A DNA stretch of 64,000 nucleotides from Pseudogemmobacter lacusdianii (GCF_030848395.1 NZ_JAVDBT010000016.1:29250-93249), one strand, 5' to 3'. Counted from the first letter of the stretch, positions 52,072 through 61,865 are shown. Translations and numbers: made by a program. The notes: generated by a model not told the origin, from the letters alone.

Positions 52072-53385
52072 ATGCAGCCCAAAGAACTTGTCAGCTTTGT
52101 CACCACCGATATCGTCGCACTGACCCGCGGTCGGTCCGTGCCCGCCAGCGCGCTGCCCGCTGCGCTGGCCAAAGGCGTAGGCTGGGTGCCTGCAAACCTG
52201 TCGCTGACGCCTTTTGACGAGATTGCCAGCCCCAACCCCTTTGGCTCCTCCGGCGATCTGCGCTTGATGCCTGACCCGGCGACCGGAGTGCGGGTCGAGG
52301 GCTTGGGCGGGCGCACGCCGTTCCACATCTACCATTCCGACATCGAGAACTTGGACGGCACCCCTTGGATGGGCTGCGTGCGGTCGATGTTGAAGGCCGC
52401 GGTCGCTGATCTTGAGGCTTTGGGTTTGCGCGTGGTCTCGGCCTTTGAGCAAGAGTTCCAAATCCTTGGCGCAAGCTGGCCTGCAGCGCCCTCTTTTGGA
52501 CTGGCCGCACAGCGCCGCGCCGACCCCTTCGGGCCGCTTTTGATGGCGGCACTTGAAGAGGCCGACTGTGATCCGGAATGTTTCTTGCCCGAATATGGCA
52601 AGGATCAGTTTGAGATCGTCTGCGGCCCTGCCGATGCATTGCGCGCAGCCGATCGGGCGGTGACCATCCGCGAGATCACCCGCGAATTGGCGGCGACGAT
52701 GGGCTGGCACGCCAGCTTCTGCCCCAAGACCGACCCGAATGGCGTCGGCAATGGCGTGCATATCCACCTTTCGCTCACCGATCTGCAGGGCAATCCGGTG
52801 ACCTTCGATGCCAACCGTCCGGGGCGGCTGTCTGAAAAGGCTGGGGCTTTTGCGGCCGGGATCGTCCGCCACATGGCGGCGCTGACCGCCCTCGCCGCGC
52901 CTTCGGTGGTGTCCTACCAACGGCTGAAACCGCATAATTGGGCGGCCTCTTGGACAACTTTGGGCGAAAAGGATCGCGAAGCGACATTGCGCATCTGCCC
53001 AACGTCTGAGCGTCCCGGCTATGACCCATCGCGCGCCTTCAACATGGAGTTTCGCGCCGCAGATGCCACCGCAAGCCCGCATCTGTCGCTGGCCATGCTG
53101 ATCCGCGCTGGGATCGAAGGCATCAAAGCAGGGCTGGAAACGCCTCCGCTGATTTCGGGCGACCCCGACGAGATGACCGAGGCACAGCGCGAAAGCCTTG
53201 GCATTCGTCGTTTGCCGACAAGCCTGCCCGAAGCCTTGGCTGCGATTGAGGCGGATAAAGTGGTCTGCGGCTGGCTCGATCCCGTCTTCCTCGACTGCTG
53301 GATGGGCATGAGACAGAAAGAGATGGAGATTGTCGCCGATCTCGATGATGTCGCCCTCTGCCGCCGTTATGCGGAGGTCTACTGA
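52072..53385 (+). CDS. Glutamine synthetase family ligase (gamma-glutamyl-amine synthetase-like)
   Basis: This 437-residue protein belongs to the glutamine synthetase superfamily; glutamate and metal/ATP-site motifs are present (FEQEFQILG, VGNGVHIHLSLTD, NMEFRAADATASPHL). The segment RLKPHNWAASW replaces the RLVPGYEAP of true GS, as in relatives that join glutamate to amines (PuuA, GmaS and others). It follows the isochorismatase-like gene by 9 bp and overlaps the next gene by one base. Activating an amine as a gamma-glutamyl amide is the best guess; assimilation GS is unlikely given context. Confidence 0.8.
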   Translation: MQPKELVSFVTTDIVALTRGRSVPASALPAALAKGVGWVPANLSLTPFDEIASPNPFGSSGDLRLMPDPATGVRVEGLGGRTPFHIYHSDIENLDGTPWMGCVRSMLKAAVADLEALGLRVVSAFEQEFQILGASWPAAPSFGLAAQRRADPFGPLLMAALEEADCDPECFLPEYGKDQFEIVCGPADALRAADRAVTIREITRELAATMGWHASFCPKTDPNGVGNGVHIHLSLTDLQGNPVTFDANRPGRLSEKAGAFAAGIVRHMAALTALAAPSVVSYQRLKPHNWAASWTTLGEKDREATLRICPTSERPGYDPSRAFNMEFRAADATASPHLSLAMLIRAGIEGIKAGLETPPLISGDPDEMTEAQRESLGIRRLPTSLPEALAAIEADKVVCGWLDPVFLDCWMGMRQKEMEIVADLDDVALCRRYAEVY

Positions 53386-54170
53386 TGTCCAATGATAAAG
53401 CCCACGCCCTGCCGCCGCTGCTGGAAATTGATGAGCCGCCGCCCTACGGCGTGATCAATCCCGACGGCAATTCGGATGTACTCTTGCTGTGCGAACATGC
53501 GCTGCCGCGCGTTCCGCGCAGGCTTGGCCATCTGGGCCTGCCGAAATCCGAACGTCTGCGCCATATCGGCTGGGACGTGGGCGCCCTGGCTTTGGCGCGC
53601 GATTTGTCCGATCGGTTGGATGCTGCGCTCTTTCACACGGGGTACTCGCGGCTTGTCGTCGATTGCAACCGGCCACTCGACAACCCCTCGCTGATGCCCG
53701 CCGTCAGTGAAACGACCGTCATCCCCGGCAATCAGGACCTGTCCGAGGCAGAGCGCGCTCAGCGTCTGGACAACCTATTCCACCCCTATCAGTCAGCGGT
53801 CAGCCGCCGCCTTGATCTACGCCAAGCCGCAGGGAAGCGCACCTTTGTCATTGGCGTCCACAGCTACACCCCCGTTTACAAGGGGGGCGAGCGACCTTGG
53901 CATGCGGGCATTCTTTATGCTGGCGCGCAGCAGTTTGCGGGCCGCTTTATGGAGGCTTTGAAGCAAGACAAGGCTCTGGTGATCGGCGACAACGAGCCCT
54001 ACCGGATCGACCATGACGACTATTCGGTGCCCGTACACGGCGATGCCCGCGGTCTTCCAGCCGTCTTGCTAGAAGTCCGGCATGATCTCATCGCCACGCA
54101 TCAAGGCGTTGCGGAATGGGCTGAGCGCGTCGAACATTGCATTCTGCAGGCAATCGAGGCGACGGCATGA
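53385..54170 (+). CDS. N-formylglutamate amidohydrolase-family enzyme
   Basis: This 261-residue protein is of the N-formylglutamate amidohydrolase family (HutG type), with VLLLCEHALPRVP near residue 28, RLVVDCNRP and the metal-site-like VIGVHSYTPV. It is encoded between the GS-like ligase and the aminotransferase, with one-base and 4-bp overlaps. It may cleave an N-acyl or gamma-glutamyl bond in the pathway. No histidine-utilisation genes are nearby, so the classical Hut role is improbable. Confidence 0.83.
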   Translation: MSNDKAHALPPLLEIDEPPPYGVINPDGNSDVLLLCEHALPRVPRRLGHLGLPKSERLRHIGWDVGALALARDLSDRLDAALFHTGYSRLVVDCNRPLDNPSLMPAVSETTVIPGNQDLSEAERAQRLDNLFHPYQSAVSRRLDLRQAAGKRTFVIGVHSYTPVYKGGERPWHAGILYAGAQQFAGRFMEALKQDKALVIGDNEPYRIDHDDYSVPVHGDARGLPAVLLEVRHDLIATHQGVAEWAERVEHCILQAIEATA

Positions 54171-55468
54171 GCGATCTTTACGCGCGGGACTCAGCTGCCA
54201 TCGCGGGCCTTCAGAAGCTGCGCTTCTTCCCACAGGCCGTGGTCGGAGGTAAGGGCGCGACCCTAGAGGCCGACGACGGGCGCAGCCTGATCGACCTTTC
54301 AGGGGCTTGGGGCGCCGCGAGCCTTGGCTATGGCCACCCAGCGCTTGTCGCGGCCGTCACGGCGGCCATCGCCAACCCGGCCGGCGCCTCGGTGCTCTCC
54401 TCGGCAAATGGCCCTGCCCTTGCGCTGGCCGAGCGGTTGTTGAAGGTCTTCCCATCCGATCAGCCGCAAAAGGTTTGGCTTGGTCACTCTGGCTCTGATG
54501 CCAATGAAGCGGCCATTCGCGCCGCGCGCCGCGCCACCGGTCGTAGCGGGATCATCGGCTTTGCCGGGGCCTATCATGGTTGCACCATCGGCACGATGGC
54601 CGTCTCGGGCCACCCCACATTGGCCTCGGACAAAGCGGCTGACCTGATCCAACTCCCCTACCCCGGCGCCTCGGCCGAAGGGCCCGATGCTGACAGCATC
54701 TTGGAACTGCTTATGCAGCGCCTGCGCGAGGTCGGACCAGAGACGATTGCCGCCTGTATCTTTGAGCCGATTTTGGCGGATGGGGGCCTTATCGTGCCCC
54801 CTGCCGGTTTCTTGGCGAAGCTGGATGCAATCTGCCGCGCGCATGGCATTTTGATGATCTGCGATGAGGTCAAGGTCGGGCTCGCCCGCACCGGTCGGTT
54901 GAACGCCTATGAGCATGAGGGCTTCCGGCCTGACATGTTGATTTTGGGCAAAGGCCTAGGCGGCGGCCTGCCGCTTTCCGCCGTGATCGGCCCAGATTGG
55001 GTGATGGATTGTGCCACCGCTTTCGCCATGCAAACCCTGCATGGCAACCCGGTCTGCGCAGCGGCAGGACTGGCCGTACTTGCGACGATCGATGCGGAAT
55101 CCCTGTCGACCGAGGCTACGCGCAAGGGCGACCTTCTCAAAGCCGGTCTCTTGGAACTGGCCAGCCGTCACCCCTCAATGGCCGAGGTGCGTGGACGTGG
55201 CCTTGCGATCGGTGTCGAAATCAAAGGGGCCGAGACGCCGCTTGAAAGCGATGCCACCGCGACTGCCGGCCTGATGTTCCATGCGCATAGCATGGGTCTT
55301 GTGGCCTATTGCGTCGGTCCAAACTCTAACGTTCTGGAACTGACCCCGCCGCTGACCATCACCGAAGATGAGATCGCACAGGCGCTGAAACTGCTGGATG
55401 CGGCCCTCACCGATCTTGAGGCCGGGCGGATCGACGGCAAGGCATCTGCCGATTTCGCTGGCTGGTGA
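54167..55468 (+). CDS. Class III PLP-dependent aminotransferase
   Basis: I chose ATG 54167, overlapping the upstream stop by 4 bp (ATGA), giving 433 residues. It is a class III (omega) aminotransferase: GSDANEAAIRAAR for the PLP phosphate loop, D233 in CDEVKVG, and the PLP-binding Lys262 in GKGLGGG. These enzymes move the amino group of 4-aminobutyrate, diamines, beta-alanine or similar omega-amines. As the last gene of the operon it would deaminate the amine released by the upstream hydrolases. Confidence 0.88.
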   Translation: MSDLYARDSAAIAGLQKLRFFPQAVVGGKGATLEADDGRSLIDLSGAWGAASLGYGHPALVAAVTAAIANPAGASVLSSANGPALALAERLLKVFPSDQPQKVWLGHSGSDANEAAIRAARRATGRSGIIGFAGAYHGCTIGTMAVSGHPTLASDKAADLIQLPYPGASAEGPDADSILELLMQRLREVGPETIAACIFEPILADGGLIVPPAGFLAKLDAICRAHGILMICDEVKVGLARTGRLNAYEHEGFRPDMLILGKGLGGGLPLSAVIGPDWVMDCATAFAMQTLHGNPVCAAAGLAVLATIDAESLSTEATRKGDLLKAGLLELASRHPSMAEVRGRGLAIGVEIKGAETPLESDATATAGLMFHAHSMGLVAYCVGPNSNVLELTPPLTITEDEIAQALKLLDAALTDLEAGRIDGKASADFAGW

Positions 55469-55549
55469 GAGAAAGCGGAGGGCGCGACGCCCCTAAAGGT
55501 GGGGTTGCCTTAAGGCGCAGGTCTGCCCCTTCTGGTCGTCTTGCCAATT

Positions 55550-55583
55550 TTGCCTTCCGGCCTTTCCTTGGGCCGGAAGGCAA
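55550..55583 (+). terminator. Stem-loop after the aminotransferase operon
   Basis: TTGCCTTCCGGCC and GGCCGGAAGGCAA form a perfect 13-bp stem with an 8-nt loop, 82 bp after the aminotransferase stop. No T-run follows, so it is a terminator or transcript-end protector. Confidence 0.6.
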
Positions 55584-55714
55584 CGAAGATCTGCGGGCAT
55601 AGGCCCGAGGCTGGTCGCCTGATCCTCTGAGATCACCCGACCACGCTGACCATAAGACGCCAGCGCGGGCCCTTAGGTATTTGCCCTTCGGACCTCACGC
55701 TTATTCACGCTCCC

Positions 55715-56644
55715 TCACACCGTGAAACCGTCAGGGTAGTCAGAAACCGAGATGATCCAGTCACGCACAGCGATTGTCTGCGCAGACAATCGCTCGTTTT
55801 TGGACCAGACGAGATAGATACCGTTGCCTGTTCGCCAAGACCAATCGCTAAGCGGCACAAGCATTTTTCGGTCGATCAGGTTTTGGACAACATGTTGCCA
55901 TCCGAAAGCAAAGCCCTCACCCGATGCCGCAGCCTGCAAGACCAGCGCGTAATCATTCAATCTTAGACCAGACCCGCTGTCTCGGCCGCTCACTCCGTGA
56001 TGGGCGAACCACTTCGACCATGACGGCCGCTCGCGAATAGGCTCCTCAAGATGGATGAGCCTTTCATTCAGTAAATCCTCCACCGAACGCAGCGGCTTGG
56101 TTCTTGCCATGACCTGAGGACTGGCCACAGGAAAGATGACCTCATCTGCGATCCGCGCCGAGTCGCATCCGGGCCAATTTCCATTGCCCAGCCGTATAGC
56201 AAGATGGATGCTTTCCGGCTCCAGATCCGGTTCTCGGATGCTGATTTGCATGCGAAGGTCGATCTCTGGATGAAGCGCCCGCAAGCTGCCAAGCCGCGGC
56301 ATCAGCCAATAATAGGAGAATGCCGAGGACGAGCTTAGCGTAACATATTGGTTCCGCGCCGCATCGCGAATGGTTGAAAGCGAGCTTTCGATATCGGCCA
56401 AGGCTTTGGAAACATCGGTATATAGCCGCTCTCCAGAGGTCGTTAATGCAACGCGGCGATGACCGCGGTTGAAGAGTTGCACCCCCAAAATATCTTCAAG
56501 CTGCTTAATGGCTGCGCTGACCGAGGGCTGCTGCATATGCAGCTCTGCCGCGGCGCGTGTGAAGGAGCCAAGCCGCGCAGCAGATTCAAAGATCAGCAGC
56601 ACACGGGTTGAGGGCAGTCTGTTCAGCATACGATCCATAGCCAT
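55715..56644 (-). CDS. LysR-family transcriptional regulator
   Basis: This 309-residue protein has a LysR helix-turn-helix (FESAARLGSFTRAAAELHMQQPSVSAAIKQLE within residues about 19-50) and a LysR substrate-binding domain. The start could be the first Met or the third residue Met. It is transcribed away from the MttB-like gene across 87 bp, the classic LysR layout, so it probably controls that gene and the dehydrogenase-like gene after it. Confidence 0.87.
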   Translation of the reverse strand: MAMDRMLNRLPSTRVLLIFESAARLGSFTRAAAELHMQQPSVSAAIKQLEDILGVQLFNRGHRRVALTTSGERLYTDVSKALADIESSLSTIRDAARNQYVTLSSSSAFSYYWLMPRLGSLRALHPEIDLRMQISIREPDLEPESIHLAIRLGNGNWPGCDSARIADEVIFPVASPQVMARTKPLRSVEDLLNERLIHLEEPIRERPSWSKWFAHHGVSGRDSGSGLRLNDYALVLQAAASGEGFAFGWQHVVQNLIDRKMLVPLSDWSWRTGNGIYLVWSKNERLSAQTIAVRDWIISVSDYPDGFTV

Positions 56645-56731
56645 AGCCTATCCTAAACATATGGATTTTCAAGGATCACTGACTGCCAGAAAGCCGCTAA
56701 CGAACAGGGGAAGTTTCGCAGGAGTTCGACA

Positions 56732-58258
56732 ATGGCAAGGCGTGCTCGGAGCCCCCGGCAACATCTTGAGGGGGGGATTGCACAGCCGTCGCCCTTCATT
56801 CGGCGCAAGCTACCCTATTTCGATCCGCTCAGCCCCGAAGAGCTGGAGAAGATCGAAGCCCAAGTCGATTGGCTTTTGGAGAATGTAGGCTTTGCCTTTA
56901 GGGATGACCCGCAAGCCTTGGAGATCTGGCGAAAGGCCGGTGTTACGCCCTCGGGTGAGCATGGCGATCTGATCCGGGCCGATGCGAAATGGGTGCGCGG
57001 ACTTTGTGCCAAGGCGCCAAGTCAATTCGTGCAGCATGCGCGCAATCCCGAACGCTCGGTCACGATTGGCGGTGACAATCAGGTCTTCGCCCCGGTCTAC
57101 GGCTCGCCCTTCGTGCGCGATCTGGAAGGCGGGCGTCGCTACGCCACCTTCTCTGATTTCGAGAAGCTCGTGAAGCTGACCTATATGCATCCGAACCTGC
57201 ATCACGGCTCGCTGGTGATCGCCGAGCCTACCGATTTGCCGGTGTCGAAGCGGCATCTCGACATGGTTTTGGCGCATATGACGCTCAGCGATAAGCCGCA
57301 TCTTGGCGCCATCACTGAGAAATCTCGCGCCCAAGACACCGTTGATATGGTGGAAATCCTTTTCGGTGCCGAACGGATGGAGCGCGACGTTTGCATCATG
57401 GCAAACGTCAACACCAACTCTCCACTGCTGGTCGACCGCGTGGTGACCGAGGCGATCCAAGTCTATTGCGGCCGCGGTCAGGCCATCATCGTCACGCCCT
57501 TTATCCTAACCGGTGCGATGGGCCCAGTATCGACAGCGGCAGGCATTGCGCAAGCTATGGCCGAGGTGATGATCTGCTGCGCCTTTGCCCAATTGGTCCG
57601 GCCCGGCGCGCCTTTCGTGATGGGGAATTTCCTCTCCTCGATGTCGCTGAAGTCCGGCGCGCCGACTTTCGGCATGCCCGAACCGGTGCTCTCAAACTAT
57701 GCGATTGGCCAGTTGGCACGCCGCTTGGGCCTGCCCTTGCGCTGCGGCGGCTCGCTCACCGCTTCGAAGATCGAGGATGCTCAGGCGGCCTATGAAAGCG
57801 CGGATTCGATGCATTCGACGGTTCTGGCCGGATCGAACTTCACCCTCCACGCCGCTGGCTGGCTGGAGGGCGGGCTTTCGACCGGGTTTGAGAAGCTGAT
57901 CATGGATGCCGACCGGCTTGGCGGCTACCAAAAGCTGTTCGGCCTTGGGCTTGAGACCGATGACAACGCCTTTGCCCGCGACGCTTATGCCGAGGTGCAG
58001 CCCGGCGGGCATTTCCTTGGCTCTGGGCACACGATGCGGAACTACCAAACCGCGTTTTATGAGCCGAAGCTTTCCGACAGCGAGAATGTCGAAAGCTGGG
58101 AAGAAGGCGGCTCGATGGACATGCGCCATCGCGCCTTCCTGCGCTGGAATGAAATGTTGCGCCACTACGAGCCGCCCGCCTTGGACGCCGCCAAGGCCGA
58201 GGAACTGGCCGCCTATGTTGCCCGCCGCAAAAACGAACTTCCCGACGCCTGGTACTGA
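56732..58258 (+). CDS. MttB-superfamily methyltransferase without pyrrolysine
   Basis: This 508-residue protein belongs to the trimethylamine methyltransferase (MttB) family but its frame has no internal amber codon, so it is a non-pyrrolysine member like the glycine betaine methyltransferase MtgB. The region around GGSLTASKIEDAQAAYES corresponds to the catalytic barrel end where MttB has pyrrolysine. The family moves a methyl group from quaternary amines to a corrinoid protein. No corrinoid protein is visible within the window. It is followed 32 bp later by a dimethylglycine dehydrogenase-like gene. Confidence 0.83.
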   Translation: MARRARSPRQHLEGGIAQPSPFIRRKLPYFDPLSPEELEKIEAQVDWLLENVGFAFRDDPQALEIWRKAGVTPSGEHGDLIRADAKWVRGLCAKAPSQFVQHARNPERSVTIGGDNQVFAPVYGSPFVRDLEGGRRYATFSDFEKLVKLTYMHPNLHHGSLVIAEPTDLPVSKRHLDMVLAHMTLSDKPHLGAITEKSRAQDTVDMVEILFGAERMERDVCIMANVNTNSPLLVDRVVTEAIQVYCGRGQAIIVTPFILTGAMGPVSTAAGIAQAMAEVMICCAFAQLVRPGAPFVMGNFLSSMSLKSGAPTFGMPEPVLSNYAIGQLARRLGLPLRCGGSLTASKIEDAQAAYESADSMHSTVLAGSNFTLHAAGWLEGGLSTGFEKLIMDADRLGGYQKLFGLGLETDDNAFARDAYAEVQPGGHFLGSGHTMRNYQTAFYEPKLSDSENVESWEEGGSMDMRHRAFLRWNEMLRHYEPPALDAAKAEELAAYVARRKNELPDAWY

Positions 58259-58290
58259 CCGGCGCCGACAAGACTGATGAGGAAAGACCC

Positions 58291-60762
58291 ATGACCAACA
58301 TACTTGCCCAATCCACCCTTAATATTCAGACGGACGAAAGTGCGCGCGGCAAGCCGTTGCCCAGCCATGCCAAATGCGTGGTGATCGGCGGCGGCGTGGT
58401 CGGTTGCTCGATCCTGTTCCACCTGTCGAAATTCGGCTGGAAGGACGTGATCCTCTTGGAGCGCAATGAGCTGACCAGCGGCTCGTCCTGGCATGCTGCG
58501 GGGCAGATCCACACGATCTCGTCCGACCCGAACATCAGCCGTCTGCAGAGCTATACGATCAACCTTTACAAAGAGATCGAAGAGCTTTCGGGCCAATCGG
58601 TTGGCCTGCATTTGACCGGCGGCTTCTACCTCGCCTCGAACAAAACCTGGTATGACTACCTCAAGCGCGAGCGTTCGAAAGCCCGCTACATGGGCCTGAA
58701 CCAAGAGTTCATCAGCCCCGAGGAAGTGGCGCGCCGCCACCCGCTTATCAACCCGAAATACTACCATGCCGCGCTTTGGGACGATCAAGACGGCGATCTT
58801 GACCCCTCGGGCACGACTTACGCTTTCGCCAAAGCGGCGCGGCATTATGGCGGCCAATATTTCACCCATACCCCGGTCATCGCCACCAAGATGCGTTCGG
58901 ATGGCCAGTGGGAGGTGACCACCTCGCGCGGGACCGTGATTGCCGAGCATGTGGTGAACTGCGGCGGCCTTTGGGCGCGCGAAGTCGGCCATATGGCGGG
59001 CCTCAATCTGCCGGTGCAGCCGATGGAGCACCATTACCTGCTGACCGACCGGATCGAAGAGGTCGCCACCTTCGGCTCGCGCCTGCCTTGCGGCTTTGAC
59101 TACGAGGCGAACCTCTACTTCCGGCAAGAGCGCGACGGGATGCTGCTGGGCACTTATGAACCGGTGGGCGTTCCGTGGAAAGTCGGCGGCACGCCGTGGG
59201 ACTTTGGGCATGAGCTTTTGCAGCCCAACCTGGAGCATATCGCAGACCGGCTGGAACTGGGCTTTGAGCGGATTCCGGCGCTGGCCAATGCTGGCATCAA
59301 GGATGCGATCAACGGCCCCTTCACCTTCGGCCCCGATGGCAACCCGATGATCGGGCCGGTTCCCGGCATGCGCAACTATTGGTGCGCGGTCGGCGTGATG
59401 GCAGGATTCTGCCAAGGCGGCGGCGTGGGCCTGACCATGGCGGAATGGATGATCGACGGCGAGCCCTCGATCGACGTTTGGGCGATGGATGTGGCGCGCT
59501 TCGGCAAATGGGCCTCGCCCGATTGGGGCACGGTGAAGAGCTGCGAAAACTATGAGCGGCGCTTCGTGATGACCTTCCCGAACGAGACCCTGCCGAAAGG
59601 TCGCCGTCAGCAAACCACAGCACTTTATGACCGCCTAGTCGCCAAAGGCGCGCGGATGGGCCAAGCCTTCGGTCTGGAGAACGCGCTTTGGTTCGCCAAT
59701 GGTCCCGAAGATGCGCATGAAATCCCAACCTTCGAGCGCAACCGAAGCTTCGACTATGTCGCGGCAGAGTGCAAAGCCGTCTCCGAGGCTGTCGCCGGCA
59801 TCGAGATTGCCAACTTCGGCAAGCATGAGATCAAGGGCCCCGGCGCACGCGCTTGGCTCGACCGCACGATGGCAGGCTTCGTGCCGAAACCCGGACGGAT
59901 CGCTCTGAACCCGATGATTACCGAAAAAGGCCGCGTTTACGGTGACTTGACCGTCGCTTGCCTTGCCGAGGATCACTTCATGCTCTTCGGCTCGGGCGGG
60001 ATGCAGGATGCGCATTCGCGGTTCTGGGCGAAGACCCTGCCCGCGGATGTCACCCATAAGAACCAGACCGCCGAATGGCATGGTATCGCACTGTCCGGTC
60101 CGAAATCGCGCGAATTGCTGGCGTGGATCACCCGCGACGACGTCTCGGCCGAGGCCTTCAAGTTCCGTGACACCCGCCAGACCTTTGTCGGCGGCGTGCC
60201 GGTCATCCTTAACCGGATCAGCTTCTCGGGCGAGTTGGGCTTTGAGCTTTATTGCCATCCGCAATACCTCATCCGCCTTTCGGAAGCGATCGAAGAGGCT
60301 GGCGCGGATCTGGGCTACAGATGGTATGGCAGCCGCGCGCTGATGAGCTTGCGGCTGGAGAAAGGCTGGGGCGCATGGGGGCTTGAGTTCCGCCCGGACT
60401 TCAACGCCATCGAATGCGGCATGGACAGCCTCATCAACTGGAAGAAGGACTTCGTCGGCAAGGCCACGACCTTGAAGGCCAAAGAGGAAGGTCCGAAGCG
60501 CAAGCTGGTGGTGCTGACAATCGACACACCAATCGACGTCTCGCTCGACGAGGCTGTTATGGCGGGGGATGAGGCGGTTGGCTACATCACCTCGGGCGGC
60601 TATGCCCACCGGCTCGGCAAGTCGATGGCTATGGCTTATGTCGCGACTGCTCATTCTGCGCCCGGCACCAAACTGCAGGTGGAGATCCTTGGCGAGCGCT
60701 ACGATGCCGAGGTGCAAGACGGGGCGATCTATGACCCAAGCGGCCAGCGCATGCGGGCATAA
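58291..60762 (+). CDS. Dimethylglycine/sarcosine dehydrogenase-like flavoenzyme with GcvT domain (second copy)
   Basis: This 823-residue protein has a DAO-type FAD domain (VVIGGGVVGCSILFHL, about 30-45) and SGSSWHAAG with H68 as the likely site of covalent FAD attachment. A FAO_M-like linker and a C-terminal GcvT domain follow. It shares architecture with the 40647 gene but differs in an extra 18-residue N-terminus, so these are paralogues rather than a recent duplication. Its place behind the MttB-like gene suggests removal of N-methyl groups from the product of that enzyme. Confidence 0.87.
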   Translation: MTNILAQSTLNIQTDESARGKPLPSHAKCVVIGGGVVGCSILFHLSKFGWKDVILLERNELTSGSSWHAAGQIHTISSDPNISRLQSYTINLYKEIEELSGQSVGLHLTGGFYLASNKTWYDYLKRERSKARYMGLNQEFISPEEVARRHPLINPKYYHAALWDDQDGDLDPSGTTYAFAKAARHYGGQYFTHTPVIATKMRSDGQWEVTTSRGTVIAEHVVNCGGLWAREVGHMAGLNLPVQPMEHHYLLTDRIEEVATFGSRLPCGFDYEANLYFRQERDGMLLGTYEPVGVPWKVGGTPWDFGHELLQPNLEHIADRLELGFERIPALANAGIKDAINGPFTFGPDGNPMIGPVPGMRNYWCAVGVMAGFCQGGGVGLTMAEWMIDGEPSIDVWAMDVARFGKWASPDWGTVKSCENYERRFVMTFPNETLPKGRRQQTTALYDRLVAKGARMGQAFGLENALWFANGPEDAHEIPTFERNRSFDYVAAECKAVSEAVAGIEIANFGKHEIKGPGARAWLDRTMAGFVPKPGRIALNPMITEKGRVYGDLTVACLAEDHFMLFGSGGMQDAHSRFWAKTLPADVTHKNQTAEWHGIALSGPKSRELLAWITRDDVSAEAFKFRDTRQTFVGGVPVILNRISFSGELGFELYCHPQYLIRLSEAIEEAGADLGYRWYGSRALMSLRLEKGWGAWGLEFRPDFNAIECGMDSLINWKKDFVGKATTLKAKEEGPKRKLVVLTIDTPIDVSLDEAVMAGDEAVGYITSGGYAHRLGKSMAMAYVATAHSAPGTKLQVEILGERYDAEVQDGAIYDPSGQRMRA

Positions 60763-60768
60763 TCCGGC

Positions 60769-61803
60769 ATGAAGCATATGGTCCCCACATCCGCGCAGTC
60801 GGTTCCGATCGACGGCCAGACAAAACTGCGGCGCTACGTCTTTCTTGCGCTATCCAGTTTCTCGGCCTTCGATCTGACCGCTGCTATTGAGGCACTGAAG
60901 GATGCCAACCGTCTTCACGGGCGCAATGTTTACGCATGGCGCATTCTCAGCGTGGACGGCTCTGGCGTCACATCCTCAAGCGGATTGCGGATCGATGTTG
61001 ATGGTGGGCTAGAACAGCTTAACCGAGATGATACGCTTGTCGTCCTGAACGGCGATGACTTCATCGCCAATGCCACAACGAGAGTATTGACTTGGTTGGG
61101 CGTTCAATCTCGGCGCGTTGGCCGGTTGGGGGCGATCAGCAGCGGTGTCTACACCGTGCTGAAAGCCCGCGCCATTCGGCCAGCGCAGGTCGCGGTGCAT
61201 TGGACCTATCGCAGCGGGTTACAGGAGGCGTTCTCGGACATCCAGATCGACCGGTCGGTGTTCAATGTCTCGGGGACGACCTTTACCTGCTCTGGTGGGC
61301 TCGGCACCGTCGACGTTATGCTGCATCTGATCCGGGAAGATCATGGTCTGGATCTGGCAACTTCGGTGTCAGATAGTCTCATTTGCTCGACGCCACGGAC
61401 CATGGCGCATGAGCAGACCTTCTCCCAAATGACCCGGGTTGGTGATCGCAATTGGATCGTGGCCAGTGCCATTGAGCTTATGCAAGATAAGATCGAATAT
61501 CCGATCCCCCCATCCGAAATCGCCAGAAAGATTGGGGTTTCGACCCGACAGCTTGAGCGGCTGTTTTCCCGCCATATGAACTCTACCCCCAAAACCTATT
61601 ATATGCGCTTGCGCATGGAGCAGGCCCGGAACCTTCTTTTGCAGACGAACATGCAGGTTATCGAAGTCAGTGTTGCCACAGGCTTCAACACCCCCAGTCA
61701 TTTTAGCAAAATCTACCGCAAGCACTTTGGGAACAGTCCCCATCGCGAACGTGGTTTCTCGGCGACCGGGCTCGCCCCCATCAGCGTGGCCAAGGCTGCT
61801 TAA
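60769..61803 (+). CDS. GlxA-type transcriptional regulator (DJ-1-like domain plus AraC HTH)
   Basis: This 344-residue protein has a DJ-1/PfpI-like N-terminal domain in which the usual nucleophile-elbow Cys is replaced (GAISSGVYTVLKARAI), so it is a sensor and not an enzyme. The C-terminal AraC domain has IARKIGVSTRQLERLFSRHM and VATGFNTPSHFSKIYRKHFG. It begins 6 bp after the dehydrogenase-like gene. It is likely to activate this amine-demethylation operon or the importer that follows. Confidence 0.85.
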   Translation: MKHMVPTSAQSVPIDGQTKLRRYVFLALSSFSAFDLTAAIEALKDANRLHGRNVYAWRILSVDGSGVTSSSGLRIDVDGGLEQLNRDDTLVVLNGDDFIANATTRVLTWLGVQSRRVGRLGAISSGVYTVLKARAIRPAQVAVHWTYRSGLQEAFSDIQIDRSVFNVSGTTFTCSGGLGTVDVMLHLIREDHGLDLATSVSDSLICSTPRTMAHEQTFSQMTRVGDRNWIVASAIELMQDKIEYPIPPSEIARKIGVSTRQLERLFSRHMNSTPKTYYMRLRMEQARNLLLQTNMQVIEVSVATGFNTPSHFSKIYRKHFGNSPHRERGFSATGLAPISVAKAA

Positions 61804-61865
61804 CGAAAGCCGCCCTGTGCGGCGCCAGCTTCCTCTCACTGATCCCCCATCTATGGACGGCGCAA

